Positions 52,304 through 63,818 of a stretch of DNA of 64,000 bases are shown in pieces. A model generated the notes under the pieces. It did not search any database, was not told the origin of the DNA, and saw nothing but the letters and a program-made list of their open reading frames with translations. The stretch is from Amblyomma americanum. Lineage: Eukaryota > Arthropoda > Arachnida > Ixodida > Ixodidae. The stretch spans positions 60,183,149 through 60,247,148 of the forward strand of contig NC_135505.1 in the NCBI RefSeq assembly GCF_052857255.1, in the 5' to 3' direction. The position numbers and the translations under genes were made by a program. Numbering within the stretch: position 1 is the first letter of the stretch; every line of letters starts with the position of its first letter.

Positions 52304-53430
52304 ACCTCATTCCGGGACCCCGTTGGTCCTGACCGCTGCGCAGGTCCGTCGAACCAGGGCCTGTTGGGCCGATAGTTCCTTGCAGCTGAGCAGAGCCGCC
52401 TCCCAGTCCTCTCGGGTAGGGGAAGGGGGGATGGGGGCAGAGGATTTTGCCTGCATGCCGAAACCGTGTGAAAGGTGTCTGCCACCTCCTCACAGAATGA
52501 GCAGCGACTCAAAAGAAGAGTCAAAATGCTTGAGAACCGCCGGGCACAGCAGGGTGTTTGTAAAGAGCCTAAGGAGAGTTCGCCAGCTTTACCCAGTCCC
52601 TTCATAGGAACTGGGTAGCGCCGGTGTTCGGCACGATAGTGCTCTGTGATATCTTTAAAAGAAAGAAGAGGGATTTGATCCGGGTTAAGGTCCTCCCAAA
52701 GAACGCCTGGTGCCCGGTAAGTGAGTGCGCGGGCTGCCTCATGGGCGGCTTCGTTACCTGGCATGCCTTGGTGGCCGAGGACCCATATGATTGAGCGGTG
52801 AGTTGGATCGCAGTCGCGAGTACTGTGATGAAGAATTTGGTGAGCAAGTGGAGTGACCGAACCGAACTCAAAGTTACAACAGGCTCCGCGAGAGTCTGTG
52901 AGGATGAATTTAGAGTCGGGATGGGAGGCTGCGAGGGCGATCGCTACCTCCTCCTCATGAGTTGAGCTGGGCGCCCTGAGCGAGAGGCCGTCCACCTGCC
53001 TTCCCTCGTGTACGACTGCAGCCGTGTACCATTCCCCCCTGGAGTGGTGGTAGGGGCCTGCAATGTCGACGTAGAAGACGTGTTTCTTTGAGCCATAGTG
53101 GCGGTGCAGGGCATCCGCCCGCGCCTGGCGCCGGCCATTATGGTCCTCCTTGTTCATCTTAGTCGGAAGGGGTCGAACGTAGAGGGCACGTCTCCATAGT
53201 TCGGGCACTCGAACCCGTTCCATTGTATGATGGTCATGTTTGATGTGTAACCGGTCCAAGAGGCGGCGACCGGACACGGTCTGAGCGAGACGCGTGTATT
53301 GGTTAACGAGATGCGCCTCGCGAAGTTCCCTATAGGTGTTCACCATCCCCAACGCGAGCAGTCGCGCGTTGGAAGTGGAGATCGGGAGGTCGAGGGCTCT
53401 CTTGAAAATTTTGCGGAGGACAACCTTCAA
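52304..53430 (-). pseudogene. I-like LINE ORF2, C-terminal RNase H domain
   Basis: Contains HVFYVDIAGPYHHSRGEWYT (first Asp), EEVAIALAASHPDSKFILTD (Glu, Asp) and WVLGHQGMPGNEAAHEAARA (His, Asn/Glu), then a terminal Cys-rich block (CSFCEEVADTFHTVSACRQN) as in I-like elements. The frame passes into the Harbinger inverted repeat at 52303, so the last 11 codons of the open frame are not LINE. Confidence 0.82.
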
Positions 53431-54350
53431 TCTTCGTCATGTTTCCGTAAGCGGAGGTAAGAAGTCGAGTACAGTACTCGACTAGTTATGAAGGCATGGG
53501 CGAGCCGCACCGCATCCTTACTTCGCAACCCTCCTCGCTTGTTGGAAACGCGGCGAACCATTCGGCCCACCTGGTCGCCGACTCTGCGGAGTTTGGCAAG
53601 GGTCGTGTCTACCTTGCGATGCTGATTAATGAAGAGACCGAGTATTCGCAGCTCCTGCGCTTCACAGATGGGGCCGCTGGCGAGAGAGAGCTGAACGGAG
53701 ATTTTGCATTTCTGAGAATGTCGAATGTGCACAAATTCAGACTTGGACGGGGAGCACTGGAGGCCGCAGTACGTAGCATAGTGGTCTACTGTGTGCGCCG
53801 CTGCTTGCAGGCATTCCTCCATCTCTCCTATGTTTCCCGTAGTAGGCCAGATGGTGATGTCATCGGCGTACAGTGCATGCTGAACACCGCCGACACCCGC
53901 CAGCTGCGCTGGGAGGTGCATCATGGCAATATTAAAGAGAAGCGGGAACAACACAGCGCCTTGTGGTGTGCCCCACGTTCCCATCTGAAACGGGCTGTAC
54001 TCGGTCTCTTGTATGCGTATATAGGCCAAGCGGTCTGTTAAGAAATGTTTGATGTAGTTGAATGTACGAGGACCGCAGTTGGTCTCGCTAAGATGTTTTA
54101 ATATGACGCTGTGTTTAACGTTATCAAACGCACCCTTCAGATCGAGTGCTAGGACTATCTTGTCATTGTGTGGGTGTTCTATGGGTTCGAGAACCTCGCG
54201 ATGAAGTTGTAAAAATATGTCTTGTGCGGACTTATGAGGTCGGAAGCCGAACATGGTGTCGGCGAAGGTGTTCTTGTTCTCGAGATATTCCAAGAGGCGG
54301 TCACGGACCATCGTTTCCATAAGTTCCCCTACGAAGTGTCCCCGGTCCAA
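53427..54350 (-). pseudogene. I-like LINE ORF2, reverse transcriptase domain
   Basis: 307-codon frame with FGFRPHKSAQDIFLQLHREV, VLALDLKGAFDNVKHSVILK, WGTPQGAVLFPLLFNIAM and the catalytic HALYADDITIWPTTG block. A post-RT region with ILGLFINQHRKVDTTLAKL follows. The upstream linker with LTRAIHNFQGNTEQLANVL is in 54301-54987 in another frame. Confidence 0.85.
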
Positions 54351-55023
54351 ATGGTGTTGATATATTCAAGTAGGATTCGTATGCCCGATCGGGGAGGTTT
54401 GCCAACAGTTTGACTGTGACCTTATCCCTCCCGGGCGCCGCCCCCCTGCGCATTTTGGCAAGAGCCGCGCGAAGGTCGCGAAGCTGGAAAAGCTGATCCA
54501 GTTCCGGATTATTGTTGCCTGCATACGAATAATCCTGCCCGCGCGGATCTTGATCCTGACTGAGGTATTTTGAGCGTAAGACATTCGCTAGCTGCTCTGT
54601 GTTTCCTTGGAAATTGTGTATTGCGCGAGTGAGGTGTTTTTGGGTTTCCGAGCGTGTTTGTGTGGGGTATATGAGACTCCTAAAGAGCCGCCAAGTGTTG
54701 CGGCTTGACATCTGTCTTGCTGCGCTGTTGCATCTATCTACCCAGTTATTGTCAGCGAGCTGGGCAGCATACTCGGCAGCTTGCTTGGTGAGGTCAGAGA
54801 TGCGAGCGCGGAGCTTACAATTGTGTTTTTGCCGCCGCCATCGTTTAGTGAGGCTGCGGCGAGCTTCCCAGAGGTGTATCAGGTGGTTATCCACGTCAGA
54901 TGCACGTTCCGTAAGCTGGATCTGCTTTTCGGGAGAACGGAGTGTTTGCATGGGTCCGTGTGCCCAAGTTGAGTAGTCTTGGTCCAAGAGAGAAGTTACT
55001 GGGAGGGCCTGGCGGAAAGCATT

Positions 55024-55818
55024 CTAGTCGGGAAGTTTGGCTGTTGCAAGGGGGCGATGTAAGGGTCGAGTGTAAATTGCAGTGTTCAGTATGCAGTGGT
55101 CGCTTTCAAGGGTGTCCTCAGTGTTGATCCACTCTGCGTGTCGGATGTGTTTCGTGAGGGTAAGGTCGGGGCAGGTGTCCCGAGTGACGGAGTTCCCTAC
55201 ACGTGTCAGGTGAGCAGGGTCGGTTAGAAGAGTGATGCCCAGCGTAGATATAAGTTCCGCCAACTTACGACCACGCGGCTCTTCCTTGCGATAGCCCCAC
55301 ATTGGACAGGGGGCGTTAAAATCTCCCACTATTATGAGGGGGTCGCGACCCGCGATCCTTAGCGCTGCGCTAAAGATGTTAGAAAAGCTGATATTTTTGA
55401 GTTTCGGGGGGCAGTAGATATTAAGGATGTGTGCGGGACTATCTGTTCGCCGTAGAGGGAGGACAGAGACCATCATGTACGAATATTCCAGATTTAGGTC
55501 GAGATTAACCTCCTGCGCTGTGTAGGCGTTATGGACTAGGACACAGGTGAACGGGTCTCGTTGGAAAGTACTATAGCCCGAGAGCTTGACCGCATCCCCG
55601 GTTTCTTGCAACGCAAGGACTGCGGCGGGGTGTTCAAGGTTGTCAATGTACGTCCTTAAGTTGGCGCGTTTGGTCCTGTCTTTGAAACCCCGGCAGTTCC
55701 ACTGTACAAGGGAAAGAGCTTGTTGTCTTTGCGGGGGGCGGCACCCTCTAGGGGGTTGGTTGGGAGGGGACGCAGCCATGCCGATTTGAAGAGAGACTGC
55801 CTTGGAGAACCGGAACAT
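55024..55818 (-). pseudogene. I-like LINE ORF2, endonuclease domain
   Basis: Apurinic-type endonuclease with LVQWNCRGFKDRTKRANLRT (Asn), AVLALQETGDAVKLSGY (Glu), LIIVGDFNAPCPMWGY (Asp, Asn) and TLESDHCILNTAIY (SDH). All catalytic blocks of the family are visible. The domain leads by a frameshift near 55000 into the linker before RT. Confidence 0.85.
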
Positions 55819-56370
55819 GTTCCGCCACCTGCAGCGGAAGCGGTTCCGGCTCCTCCGAGAGTTCGGTTAGATCAATAGGTCGATTGAATTTTGACGAGCG
55901 GTTCGCGTCTTTGAGGGGTCCCATTCGGCGGAGAAGCCGAGGGTTTGACTCTAACCATGTCTTAATGTTTGCTGTCACGGCGGCCGTAACTGTTGCCGTG
56001 ACTGCCTTGAGCAGGTTGTCTTGGATTTGGCCAAAATTGGACATCTGAGTCGTTAATTGGGCGAGGGCATTTTCGAGGGCGGTGAAAAGCACGTCAGAGC
56101 TAGAGAGTGTCAGATCCGCCGGCACTTCTTGCATCGGTTCCGGAGCTACCTGGGCAGTGGGCGGGGACGACCGAGCCATTTCTAGCGCGTGAATTTTGGC
56201 GTGGAGTTGAGCATTCTGTGCCCGGAGGGTCTCGAGCTCGCGGCGGAGGTCCGCGACATCAGAGTTAATGGAGGGAGGAGGAGGAAGATTTGGTGGAGGA
56301 GAAGGTAGGGGAGTATGGGGAGGCGGAGGAGGCCCGTCTCGGCTGCCTACCTTGCCCTTACAAAAATGCA

Positions 56371-56600
56371 TGTTGACTTTGTGTTGAAATTCCAGCAACC
56401 CGTGTCAACACACACTGTTGAAATTGTGTTGAAAAGGTGGAGAGTTTTGGGTGATTCAGTGTTGACAGCATGTTGAGCACATGTTGAAAATTGGCACATG
56501 AGTTTTTGTTGAGCATGTGTTAAATAATTCAACACTAACTGCTGTTGATTTTCTGTTGAAGTGATGTTGAAAAGCTAAAAGTTGATTATCTGTTGAATTT
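56371..56600. repeat. GTTGA-motif-dense patch
   Basis: 13 copies of GTTGA and two of TCAAC in 230 bp, often as TGTTGAA or ATGTTGA at irregular spacing of 9-30 bases. It is not a simple tandem repeat and lies directly beyond the 5' truncation point of the LINE. Confidence 0.75.
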
Positions 56601-57506
56601 CGACCAATAAACAACAAAAAATGTGTACGATCATAAGTTAGCCAGCAGCTAACTTGGCACGTGGCGGCCAGCCAAAGAATGAGGCGCGATGAGCAACGGC
56701 AGAGATATGATTTAATGGCAGTCAGGCATGAGCACCATGCCACTGCCAGCCTCGTCGTCTTTGTAACACTATCTGGGGCCATGAACGATCGTCCCGGATC
56801 ATTGAAGAGTACAAAATGGTGATGAGCTTGAGGGGTGAAAGTAGTGCCACAATGAATAAGCTGGGTGAATGATTCCTGGTCCAGAAAACTTCCAAGCCGC
56901 AGTACAGTGCATACTGTACAGCGATCACTACCACCTCGTGCCTTTCTAGCTATCGGCAGCCAGGACCTACAGTCAGAGCTGGTGGCAGGCAGGTACACCT
57001 CCCCAATGCAATGCTTCATCTCCTACTATGCACCATAGAAATCAACTTGTCCTTCTAAATTTACTACCACCTGGCATATAAGCACAACCTTGCCTGACTC
57101 ATCCCCATTTCCATGAGTTTTGTACAGCTTAAAGCTGTAGTATGTACGTCATGTTAATTTAGCTGCGTCATATCACAATTCACCTCCAGACAGGCTAGTG
57201 CACTTTCTAGGTGATGAAGCCAGTGTGTACCTTGGATAAAGTGGGCATGCATTAGTAATTTTTTCGTGCACAGCTGGTTTGAACTATTTTGGATGAAGCA
57301 ACCATTTTACTTTATCACACTCATTCAACTCGCAAATTTTTCAAGAAGTGATATTTCAGATATCTGCTTAGCTTAGAGACGAGTAGTTCTGTCAGCTGTA
57401 GATTATGAGCATATTCTGCGCGTTGTTACTGACCAACAACAAATATAGTTGGATATTCATTTTTTAACAGAAGGCAGGAAATAATAGTTGAACTCATTTC
57501 AGTTTA
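56601..57506. other. no gene recognised; 3' flank of the BEN-domain gene
   Basis: The minus-strand open frame at 56456-57019 (187 codons) has no domain I recognise. Sequence just below 57507 would be the 3' UTR of the BEN-domain gene; an AATAAA overlaps its stop codon. Confidence 0.4.
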
Positions 57507-57592
57507 TTATTTTAGTTCCCGTGCAAGGAGTGCTGCCAGGCTGTTTTTTAAATACGCAACATTGACTCCAGGAAAATGGTCACACGTGTACC
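57507..57592 (-). CDS. BEN-domain gene, last exon
   Basis: Acceptor ATCTTTGCAG| at 57592 and TAA at 57507-57509. The 27 residues YTCDHFPGVNVAYLKNSLAA... resemble the final helices of a BEN domain (a ...L..sL..klare end). Phase 1 of the previous exon (ATA G|GG TAC) is satisfied. An AATAAA signal overlaps the stop codon. Confidence 0.75.
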
Positions 57593-57710
57593 CTGCAAAG
57601 ATATAAAACAAATCACAGTTACAGTGTGCTACATATCAACTGAAACACAAAGTCAATATTATTTGTGTGCACTGCCCTTGATCACCTCGTCATACTGGTA
57701 TGGTATATAG

Positions 57711-57842
57711 GGTTTACCATCCCAGAACAACACAAGGCTATAAGGGGCGCCGCAGTGGAAGGCTCCAGATTTGGACCACATGGCGTTCTGTGCACTTAAA
57801 TATGGCCGCCGAGTGCATAACCACTGAGCCACTGCACTGGGG
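57711..57842 (-). mobile_element. internally deleted SINE remnant, minus strand
   Basis: ACCACTGAGCCACTGCACTG at the right end is the reverse of an A-box region. The left end (GGGTTTACCATCCCAGAACA) matches the 3' part of the diverged SINE subfamily at 29468. The middle is shortened. It lies in the last intron of the BEN-domain gene. Confidence 0.7.
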
Positions 57843-58963
57843 CATGCATGAAATTACATGTGCCGTCAAGAATGAGTCAATATGCCTGTCACTGCTTGCA
57901 TGATATCAACTGAAACTATTGCCACAACTAGCTGCCTCAACTCGGTGAACATTACCATACTATGCTTACTTTCTCCTTGTACATGAAACAGAAGAGAGTA
58001 TACTAAAGCATCGGGTTACACACAGAATGTGCACTTCAATACTGTCCGTCTTGAACAGTTTCAGCAATATTAATTGTTCAGGAAAAGTCAAAGAAAATTC
58101 GACATCCACAACCACTGAGAAACAGTAACTGCAAAAAAATAAACTACAATGTTGGGCAGGCTGGATTATACTAAGATAAAAGCTAAGTACACAAAAGCAG
58201 CAAAAGCAATTAAACTGCACAAGCAGATAAAACTACCTTCCTAAAGAACCACTGCCATGCTACTTGTGCATTAATTACAGTTGTGTATAGAACATTCAAT
58301 TTTATAGCTCTGATTTCCATGGCACTCCACAAAGAAAGCATGTCAGCACAGATGTTTTACTCTGCTTCAAACAAAACAGTCTGCTAAAGAGTCCTATTAT
58401 TCATACAGTAGCCTGTTTTGGCCTGTGGTAACCTTCATAGTGGTAAGGCAGATCTCGCATACCTCACCCAACTGAATGTGCCCATGCTTGCTTCAGCTAT
58501 TTGCACCAGAAATGAGTCATGAGGACCGAGCTTACAGAACGCTAAATTTCATGAACGCACAGTTTATCTTGTGCCTCCTTAGCAAGTATTAAAGTGCAGT
58601 AACCGACGAGTAATTCGGAGTTCGATGAGGCACTGTCAGTTACCCCATAGAAGCGCATACATATTCGCGACGGATATTTTGGACTTTCAAAGTCCGAAAG
58701 TTTGATTTTTCAGACTAATTTCAGTCGCCTGCGGGCCAAAACCGGCCATCTTATTGGCTTTTTGCTGGCGCAAAAGGCACCATCTTGGATTGAGGTGGAT
58801 TTACTCTGCAGTTGGATTGGCTTGAAATACTTTTGGTACCTCTTTTTTGCCAGTAGAGGTCCCTGCGATCTCTGACACTTCGAGGTGGCAGTCGGATAGT
58901 CATCGCCGTCAACTTGCTTTTGTTGCCAAAATTGTCGGGGGGCAGTTATCGCTTGTCTCATAC

Positions 58964-59271
58964 GTTAAAAAGTAAAAACTGGTTGTTGGGGGAAGGAAGT
59001 GGTGCAATATCTGTCTCACACCTCGGTGGACACCTGAACCGTGCATTAAGAGAAGGGATAAAGAAGGGACTAAGAGAACAATGAGGTGCCATAGTGGAGG
59101 GCTCCGGAGTAATTTCGACTACCTGGGGATCTTTAACGTGCACTGACATCGCACAGCACAGGGGCGCCTGTGCATTTCGCCTCCATTGAAATGCGGCCGC
59201 TGCGGTCGAATACGAACCCAAGGAATCCGGATTAGTAGCTGAGCTTCTTAACCACTGAGCCACCACAGCGG
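58964..59271 (-). mobile_element. Ruka-type SINE with 9-bp target duplication, minus strand
   Basis: Flanked by GTCTCATAC (58955-58963 and 59272-59280). Read on the minus strand it has CCCGCTGTGGTGGCTCAGTG, a decayed B-box (GGTTCGTATTCGACC) and the usual body, ending near a poly-A/T stretch (AACCAGTTTTTACTTTTTAA). It lies in the last intron of the BEN-domain gene. Confidence 0.92.
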
Positions 59272-59280
59272 GTCTCATAC

Positions 59281-60653
59281 AGTCATTCGCCGTTTCGTCA
59301 ATTGGATTTCTCCGACCGTGTTGACCGAGTGACGCTCCGTCTTCACGAAGTTACATTCATTCGCCATTTTGTGATTGCTTTGAACGAAAAGTGCCTTGTC
59401 TTTGAGTGTGTTTGACAAGCGGTGTGGTGCACACTTGGGTTGTGGATAACATGGCCCCGCCAGGTTCATCAAGGAAGCGCGGGAAGTATTAAGCTAAACG
59501 CCGTGACCTTGCTGTCTAGCATAGACAGTGAAAGCACAACTTTGGCACATATCGTCGGCAGCAAGAGAAATTTTCCGCTTAACTTCTCTTTCGCTGCGAA
59601 ACACTGCCACCGAGTCGCACTCATGACGCCAAAACAAAGCAGGGAAATAGTCCAAACTGGGGTGCAGTACATGAAAGAGTGCCCGACACTAGGCTCAACA
59701 ACACTGGCTGAAGAAAACGTGGTCAATGGCGGGGGGAAGAATAAACAGACTATGAATGTGGATTCCGCTACACGTTTCGTTGGCCCCTCGTCGACTTGAC
59801 AAGCGTTGACGACAATGAGAATGGCAGACTACACGTGGAAGGCCGCCATTGCGCACTGCTGTGAAGCTGATCCCCCCAAAAGAAAAAATTAGCAGGTAAC
59901 TCGCACCCTCACTTATTAAAGGCGTTTTTTCAAATTTCAGTGCAGGTTATACACGAGCAAATGCGGCACGTGCCAGCGCTTTCTCATGGTGCAGCGTCTG
60001 TTTTTAAGGTATGCATTGGGTGACTGATAAAATATGTCAGCCTATTTGCCCACACACTTCTGCCAGCCACGCAAACATCCCCACTCATGTGGTCCCTCCA
60101 CCTTCGCACGACTGCACATGCCAGGTTTGGTGTTTTCAGCATACCATGTGGGCTAAGATATCTGCCAGCACACATTTCTGGTAGAAATAATATAATAAAC
60201 ATTGAGAAATGTGAGCACAAAGCAGTTTGCGGTCTGTGGACCTTGTAGTCTTCAACTATGGAAAAGTTTATGTAGACATAGAAAAGGGGGGTGCCAAGTG
60301 CCATAATATGGCACAAAAGCACAGTGCTGTCGCCATGGGCGCAACCAATGCACACACACTTGCAAGTGCTGTCGTGCTGTGGAATGTTATGTTAATCTGG
60401 TGCTAGAAAAATTAGCCTTCTAGGCTGAAGCCATGACAGTACAGCCCATAAAAGAAGTGCACCAAATTTCTGAGCAGCGAGGCAGTGGAGTGTTGGAAGG
60501 AACTGCTCTGAAGTCTTGCAAGCAGCCGGGTCTCTCTCATAACTTAAAACTCAAACTTAACTACATGGCCTATACTTTTCCTTCTTCAATGCTTTGCTAT
60601 ATTTTGGCCCTTAATTTTTAAGCAATCAAGCAGAGAAGAGATGGAACACTCAC
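59281..60653. other. no exon supported (intron of the BEN-domain gene)
   Basis: A plus-strand frame at 59422-59799 (125 codons) and a second frame with MAPPGSSRKRGKY at about 59450 look like a decayed coding sequence, perhaps a retrocopy. It has several stops and no domain was recognised. Confidence 0.35.
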
Positions 60654-60873
60654 CTATCACAGCAGACAGCCGAACAGGGTCTAGGGCCTCCTTCACAGGA
60701 AGGCCCTTTTGCACATTATTTTTCATCCCATAGAGGGACTTTCCCCTCATCTCCTCCTCCGTAAACACATTCTGAAGGAGCGCCCTGGCGAATTTCCCAG
60801 GGCTGCTCTGACACTGCCGCTCCAACATTTGAAGAATGGTGCGGTCAACAAGTACACCACTCCCAATGTCAAC
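60654..60873 (-). CDS. BEN-domain gene, BEN core exon
   Basis: 220 bases between acceptor GTTTGCAG| and donor ATAG|GTGAGT, phase 0 in and phase 1 out. The peptide VDIGSGVLVDRTILQMLERQ ... FARALLQNVFTEEEMRGKSL ... LPVKEALDPVRLSAVIG is a BEN domain: arall..vFt.eel...sl.gk......ldp.rl..vi. BEN domains bind DNA or mediate protein contacts in chromatin and transcription regulators. The four exons in this window give the C-terminal part of the protein: coiled coil, short linker, BEN. The N-terminus is to the right of the window. Confidence 0.85.
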
Positions 60874-61751
60874 CTGCAAACAGCACAGCAATCAAAGATA
60901 AAGGCAAGCAAGCGAATTCAGCTGTCTCAATGGAAATGCTAGATTGCCCGTTATCCTCTGTGCAGCTGGGATGTCAGCAGTTTAATGCGAGGAAATTACT
61001 TAACTGTACTGCAACTGCAAAAATTTTTCGAAAGAGATCCTGCATTAATGGGTTCAATGCGAATTGTAGTGCTGTAATAGCCTAGCGACTAGATGAAGTG
61101 CCTGCAAGGAAAGCATGGGCTCTTTCACGTTACCTGAGCATATTTCACTATATGACCATCTACTTCAGGGGTCCTCAAATTGGATCTATGGTACACCGAG
61201 GTATGATGGAGGGTTTTTGGGGTTTCCTGAGCATCTATTTACATGCATGCCTCTACAATAACCTTTTCAATTGCCAATTTTCTTAGGACTGATCACACTG
61301 CAACTGTTTAGTGCACAGCCAGTCATAACTGAATTTGGTCATTTCTTCGATACGTGTTTCATAACCTGTTCGTGCTCAGCACTTCGCGGCAAAGATTTGA
61401 GGAATTTATGGTTGTAAACGGCTCAGTTGGTATACTAAGGCACCAATGCGTGTCTGATTTAGCATTTCGTCTCCATGCCTTGAGGAACCAACAAGGATGA
61501 TTACACGTGGCTGGCTAAGTGAAAAACATGCATGTGCTGCCGATCACCCGCAGTGCCCTCTTTCTGGCGATTCTCCTTTTCACTGTCCGGTGGGGCGACG
61601 GTCTGCAGACATTCAGATATACATTTTAGGACATGCCTCTAATGTGCTCCTGCATGAATTCAAGAAGCCGTGATAACTTCTCTATCGAATGCCAGAGAAA
61701 ATTTCAAATGCAGAAGAGTACCTCACTTGTATCATATTTTAGCTCACAAAC

Positions 61752-61834
61752 CTTTGCACATGGCACAACAGGCTGATCTGGCTCCTTTTTGGACTCCAGC
61801 ATTCTCTCCAGCCGTTTCACCATTTTGGCTGGCA
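61752..61834 (-). CDS. BEN-domain gene, linker exon
   Basis: 83 bases between acceptor CATTGCAG| and donor AAAG|GTTTGT. It encodes PAKMVKRLERMLESKKEPDQ and PVVPCAK. It enters in phase 1 and leaves in phase 0, exactly as needed between 63698-63818 and 60654-60873. Confidence 0.78.
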
Positions 61835-62004
61835 CTGCAATGGACAGGGAAAGAAAATTGTTAGCATTCTATTAAAACAGAAAGAATGTGAGCACACCAC
61901 TCGAAGCCCAGGCAGCAACCCACAAGTAAGTAGTCTATTTTCCAGTTGTAAACAAAACACACCTATAAACATCTACCATTATAAAAAAGTATGGAATTAG
62001 TTAA

Positions 62005-62390
62005 AAGGGCCCTGAAATGAATTCGATGAGCTTATTCTAGTGCAACATATCTGCAGAGGCGGTCTTTGTAAGTATTCAATTCATATTTGAAAGCTGTGCA
62101 TGAACCCTATAATTTGAAATAATTTTTAAATCTCTGCTCGCAGTACCTCGCAATCGATTAAGGAGACACCTCATCGTGCGTCCCCCACCCCAATGACATC
62201 AGTGGGCAGAGGCGGTGAGGCGTGTCTCCGTAACCGGTTGCAAGCTACTGCGAGCAGAGATTTTTTAAAAATTATTTCCAAATGATAGGGTCCATGCAGA
62301 GCTTCCAAATATGACTGGAATGCCCACAAAGACCACCTCTACAAATCTGGTCCACTAGAATGAGCCCATCAAAATGATATCAGGGGCCCT
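62005..62390. mobile_element. 386-bp inverted-repeat MITE with TTAA target duplication
   Basis: Flanked by TTAA (62001-62004 and 62391-62394). The two arms are inverted repeats of about 150 bp: left AAGGGCCCTGAAATGAATTC, right (reverse complement) AGGGCCCCTGATATCATTTT, sharing AAATAATTTTTAAA and TCTCTGCTCGCAGTA further in. A TTAA duplication points to piggyBac-like mobilisation. It has no coding capacity. It sits in a BEN-gene intron. Confidence 0.85.
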
Positions 62391-62394
62391 TTAA

Positions 62395-63697
62395 AACAAA
62401 AACACCGGTTTCTGGGCATGTTAAGGGTAGCCAATGCCTGTTTCGCAGAGCAGGCTTCGTACATTTTCCTTTCCAAAATACACAAATATTCAAGAGGCAT
62501 TCCTATCGCTGGCCTATATTTTAAATTTACATGAATAAAAATACTGCCACAAGGTTTCGTTTCGTCCTTCAAAAAGCGCAAGGGGCCTAGCAACTAAGCT
62601 GTAGCAGCCGCATAGATTCTAGGAAAGTTTACTATCATTAGTAGTGAATATTGCTCGGCAAAGTGTGGAACCAAAGGTTTATAGCTACTTAGAATAAAGC
62701 TGGAATTCAACCTAGTTCATGTACAAAATGATGAGCCATCTCAGTGGAGTGTACTGTATCAAGGCTCTCTCAAAGATTTTCCAGAAACTGGGTGTTAGGT
62801 TGAACACTATCTGTCATCTATACAACTGGCTGACAAACACATTTTTTAAAAATGAAGAAACATCTCCAAGTGCAAAGCCTATCCACAAGCTATCAACTGA
62901 AGAACTTTTTGCAAACATTTTCACACAGTTCATATGATGGGCCTTGCTTTAGTCCATGAGATGCCCTAGAGTATATTGCGCATAAATAAAATCTCAAATT
63001 GCAAGATATGTCCGAGATGTCACTCTGCTTAAAAACAAACACAGACGTCTTACATTAAAAATTAATATTGCATTGTTAACCAGCCTGATTAAAACACTCA
63101 TATCTGAAATGAACACCAAGAAAAAGATTGTTATGACTTGTGCTTACCAGCAAAGAGAAGGAAAAGGAAAGACATAGAAGGTTAATCAGAACAAACCATT
63201 TTGCTGTGCTGCACTGTGAGAAAGGAGTGTTGGGGCAATGGTGAAGCAGAAAAAGAAGCAAGAGGAAAATGAAATCAGTAAACAATGTCAGCACAGACAT
63301 AAGTTTGAAAACTCAAGCAGGCAAATATTTTCGTTAAGCAATAGATATGGCAATACTAATAATGCCCAACGGTGCGTGCTTATAAAGAGACCATCTTGAT
63401 CTGAAAGTGTTGACAGTTAAAGGCAAAGAATAAACAGTGCTGTAGAAGAGTAAACATTACACCCGCTGAGCACGAACACAGTACAAATGATGCTTCGGGC
63501 ATAGAACAGTTGTATCTGTGAAGTGGTGATCAAGAACCAGCAGACTGCACACAGTTATGCTAAATATTCAGACATGTATGACGTAATGCCTCCAAGCACA
63601 AAACGCACGCATCTTAATGATTTATTGCAAGAACAGGTTTCATGCCAAAACTAAAATTTCAAGTGCAAGGAATGTGAAGCCATCCCAGAATTCTCAC
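62395..63697. other. no exon supported (intron of the BEN-domain gene)
   Basis: AT-rich, with no open frame bounded by credible splice sites and no recognised repeat. Confidence 0.4.
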
Positions 63698-63818
63698 CAG
63701 CTATTTTCTCGGCTGCTTCCAGCTGCCTCTTCAAACTTTGATTTTCATTTTTCAGGCAGGAAATCTCATCCTGCTGCTCCTTAAGCTGCTGTGCAGCTGA
63801 TCTACAGCATGGGTGTTC
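63698..63818 (-). CDS. BEN-domain gene, coiled-coil exon
   Basis: 121 bases between acceptor CTTCTTCAG| and donor GCTG|GTGAGA. It encodes SAAQQLKEQQDEISCLKNEN and SLKRQLEAAEKIA, a clear heptad coiled coil. The phase (0 in, 1 out) matches the linker exon. Earlier exons lie beyond the window's right edge. Confidence 0.78.

Larger units (their letters stand above)
52304..56360 (-). mobile_element. I-like LINE, nearly full length, split by Harbinger
   Basis: Minus-strand element. Order from its 5' side: end of ORF1 (55748-56360, proline-rich start, a coiled-coil segment DLRRELETLRAQNAQLHAKI), ORF2 endonuclease (55024-55818), RT (53427-54350) and RNase H (52304-53430), then the 3' UTR at 48036-48147 beyond the Harbinger element. 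ORF2 has three frame breaks (near 55000, 54320 and 53430). The 5' end is cut within ORF1 near 56360. The domain order and RNase H match I-clade LINEs. Confidence 0.85.

Noticed and set aside
56456..57019. 187-codon minus-strand frame
   Set aside because: No domain, no conserved motif, and its end runs through the GTTGA-rich patch.
59422..59799. 125-codon plus-strand gene
   Set aside because: No domain; a competing frame with stops suggests a decayed sequence in an intron of the opposite-strand gene.
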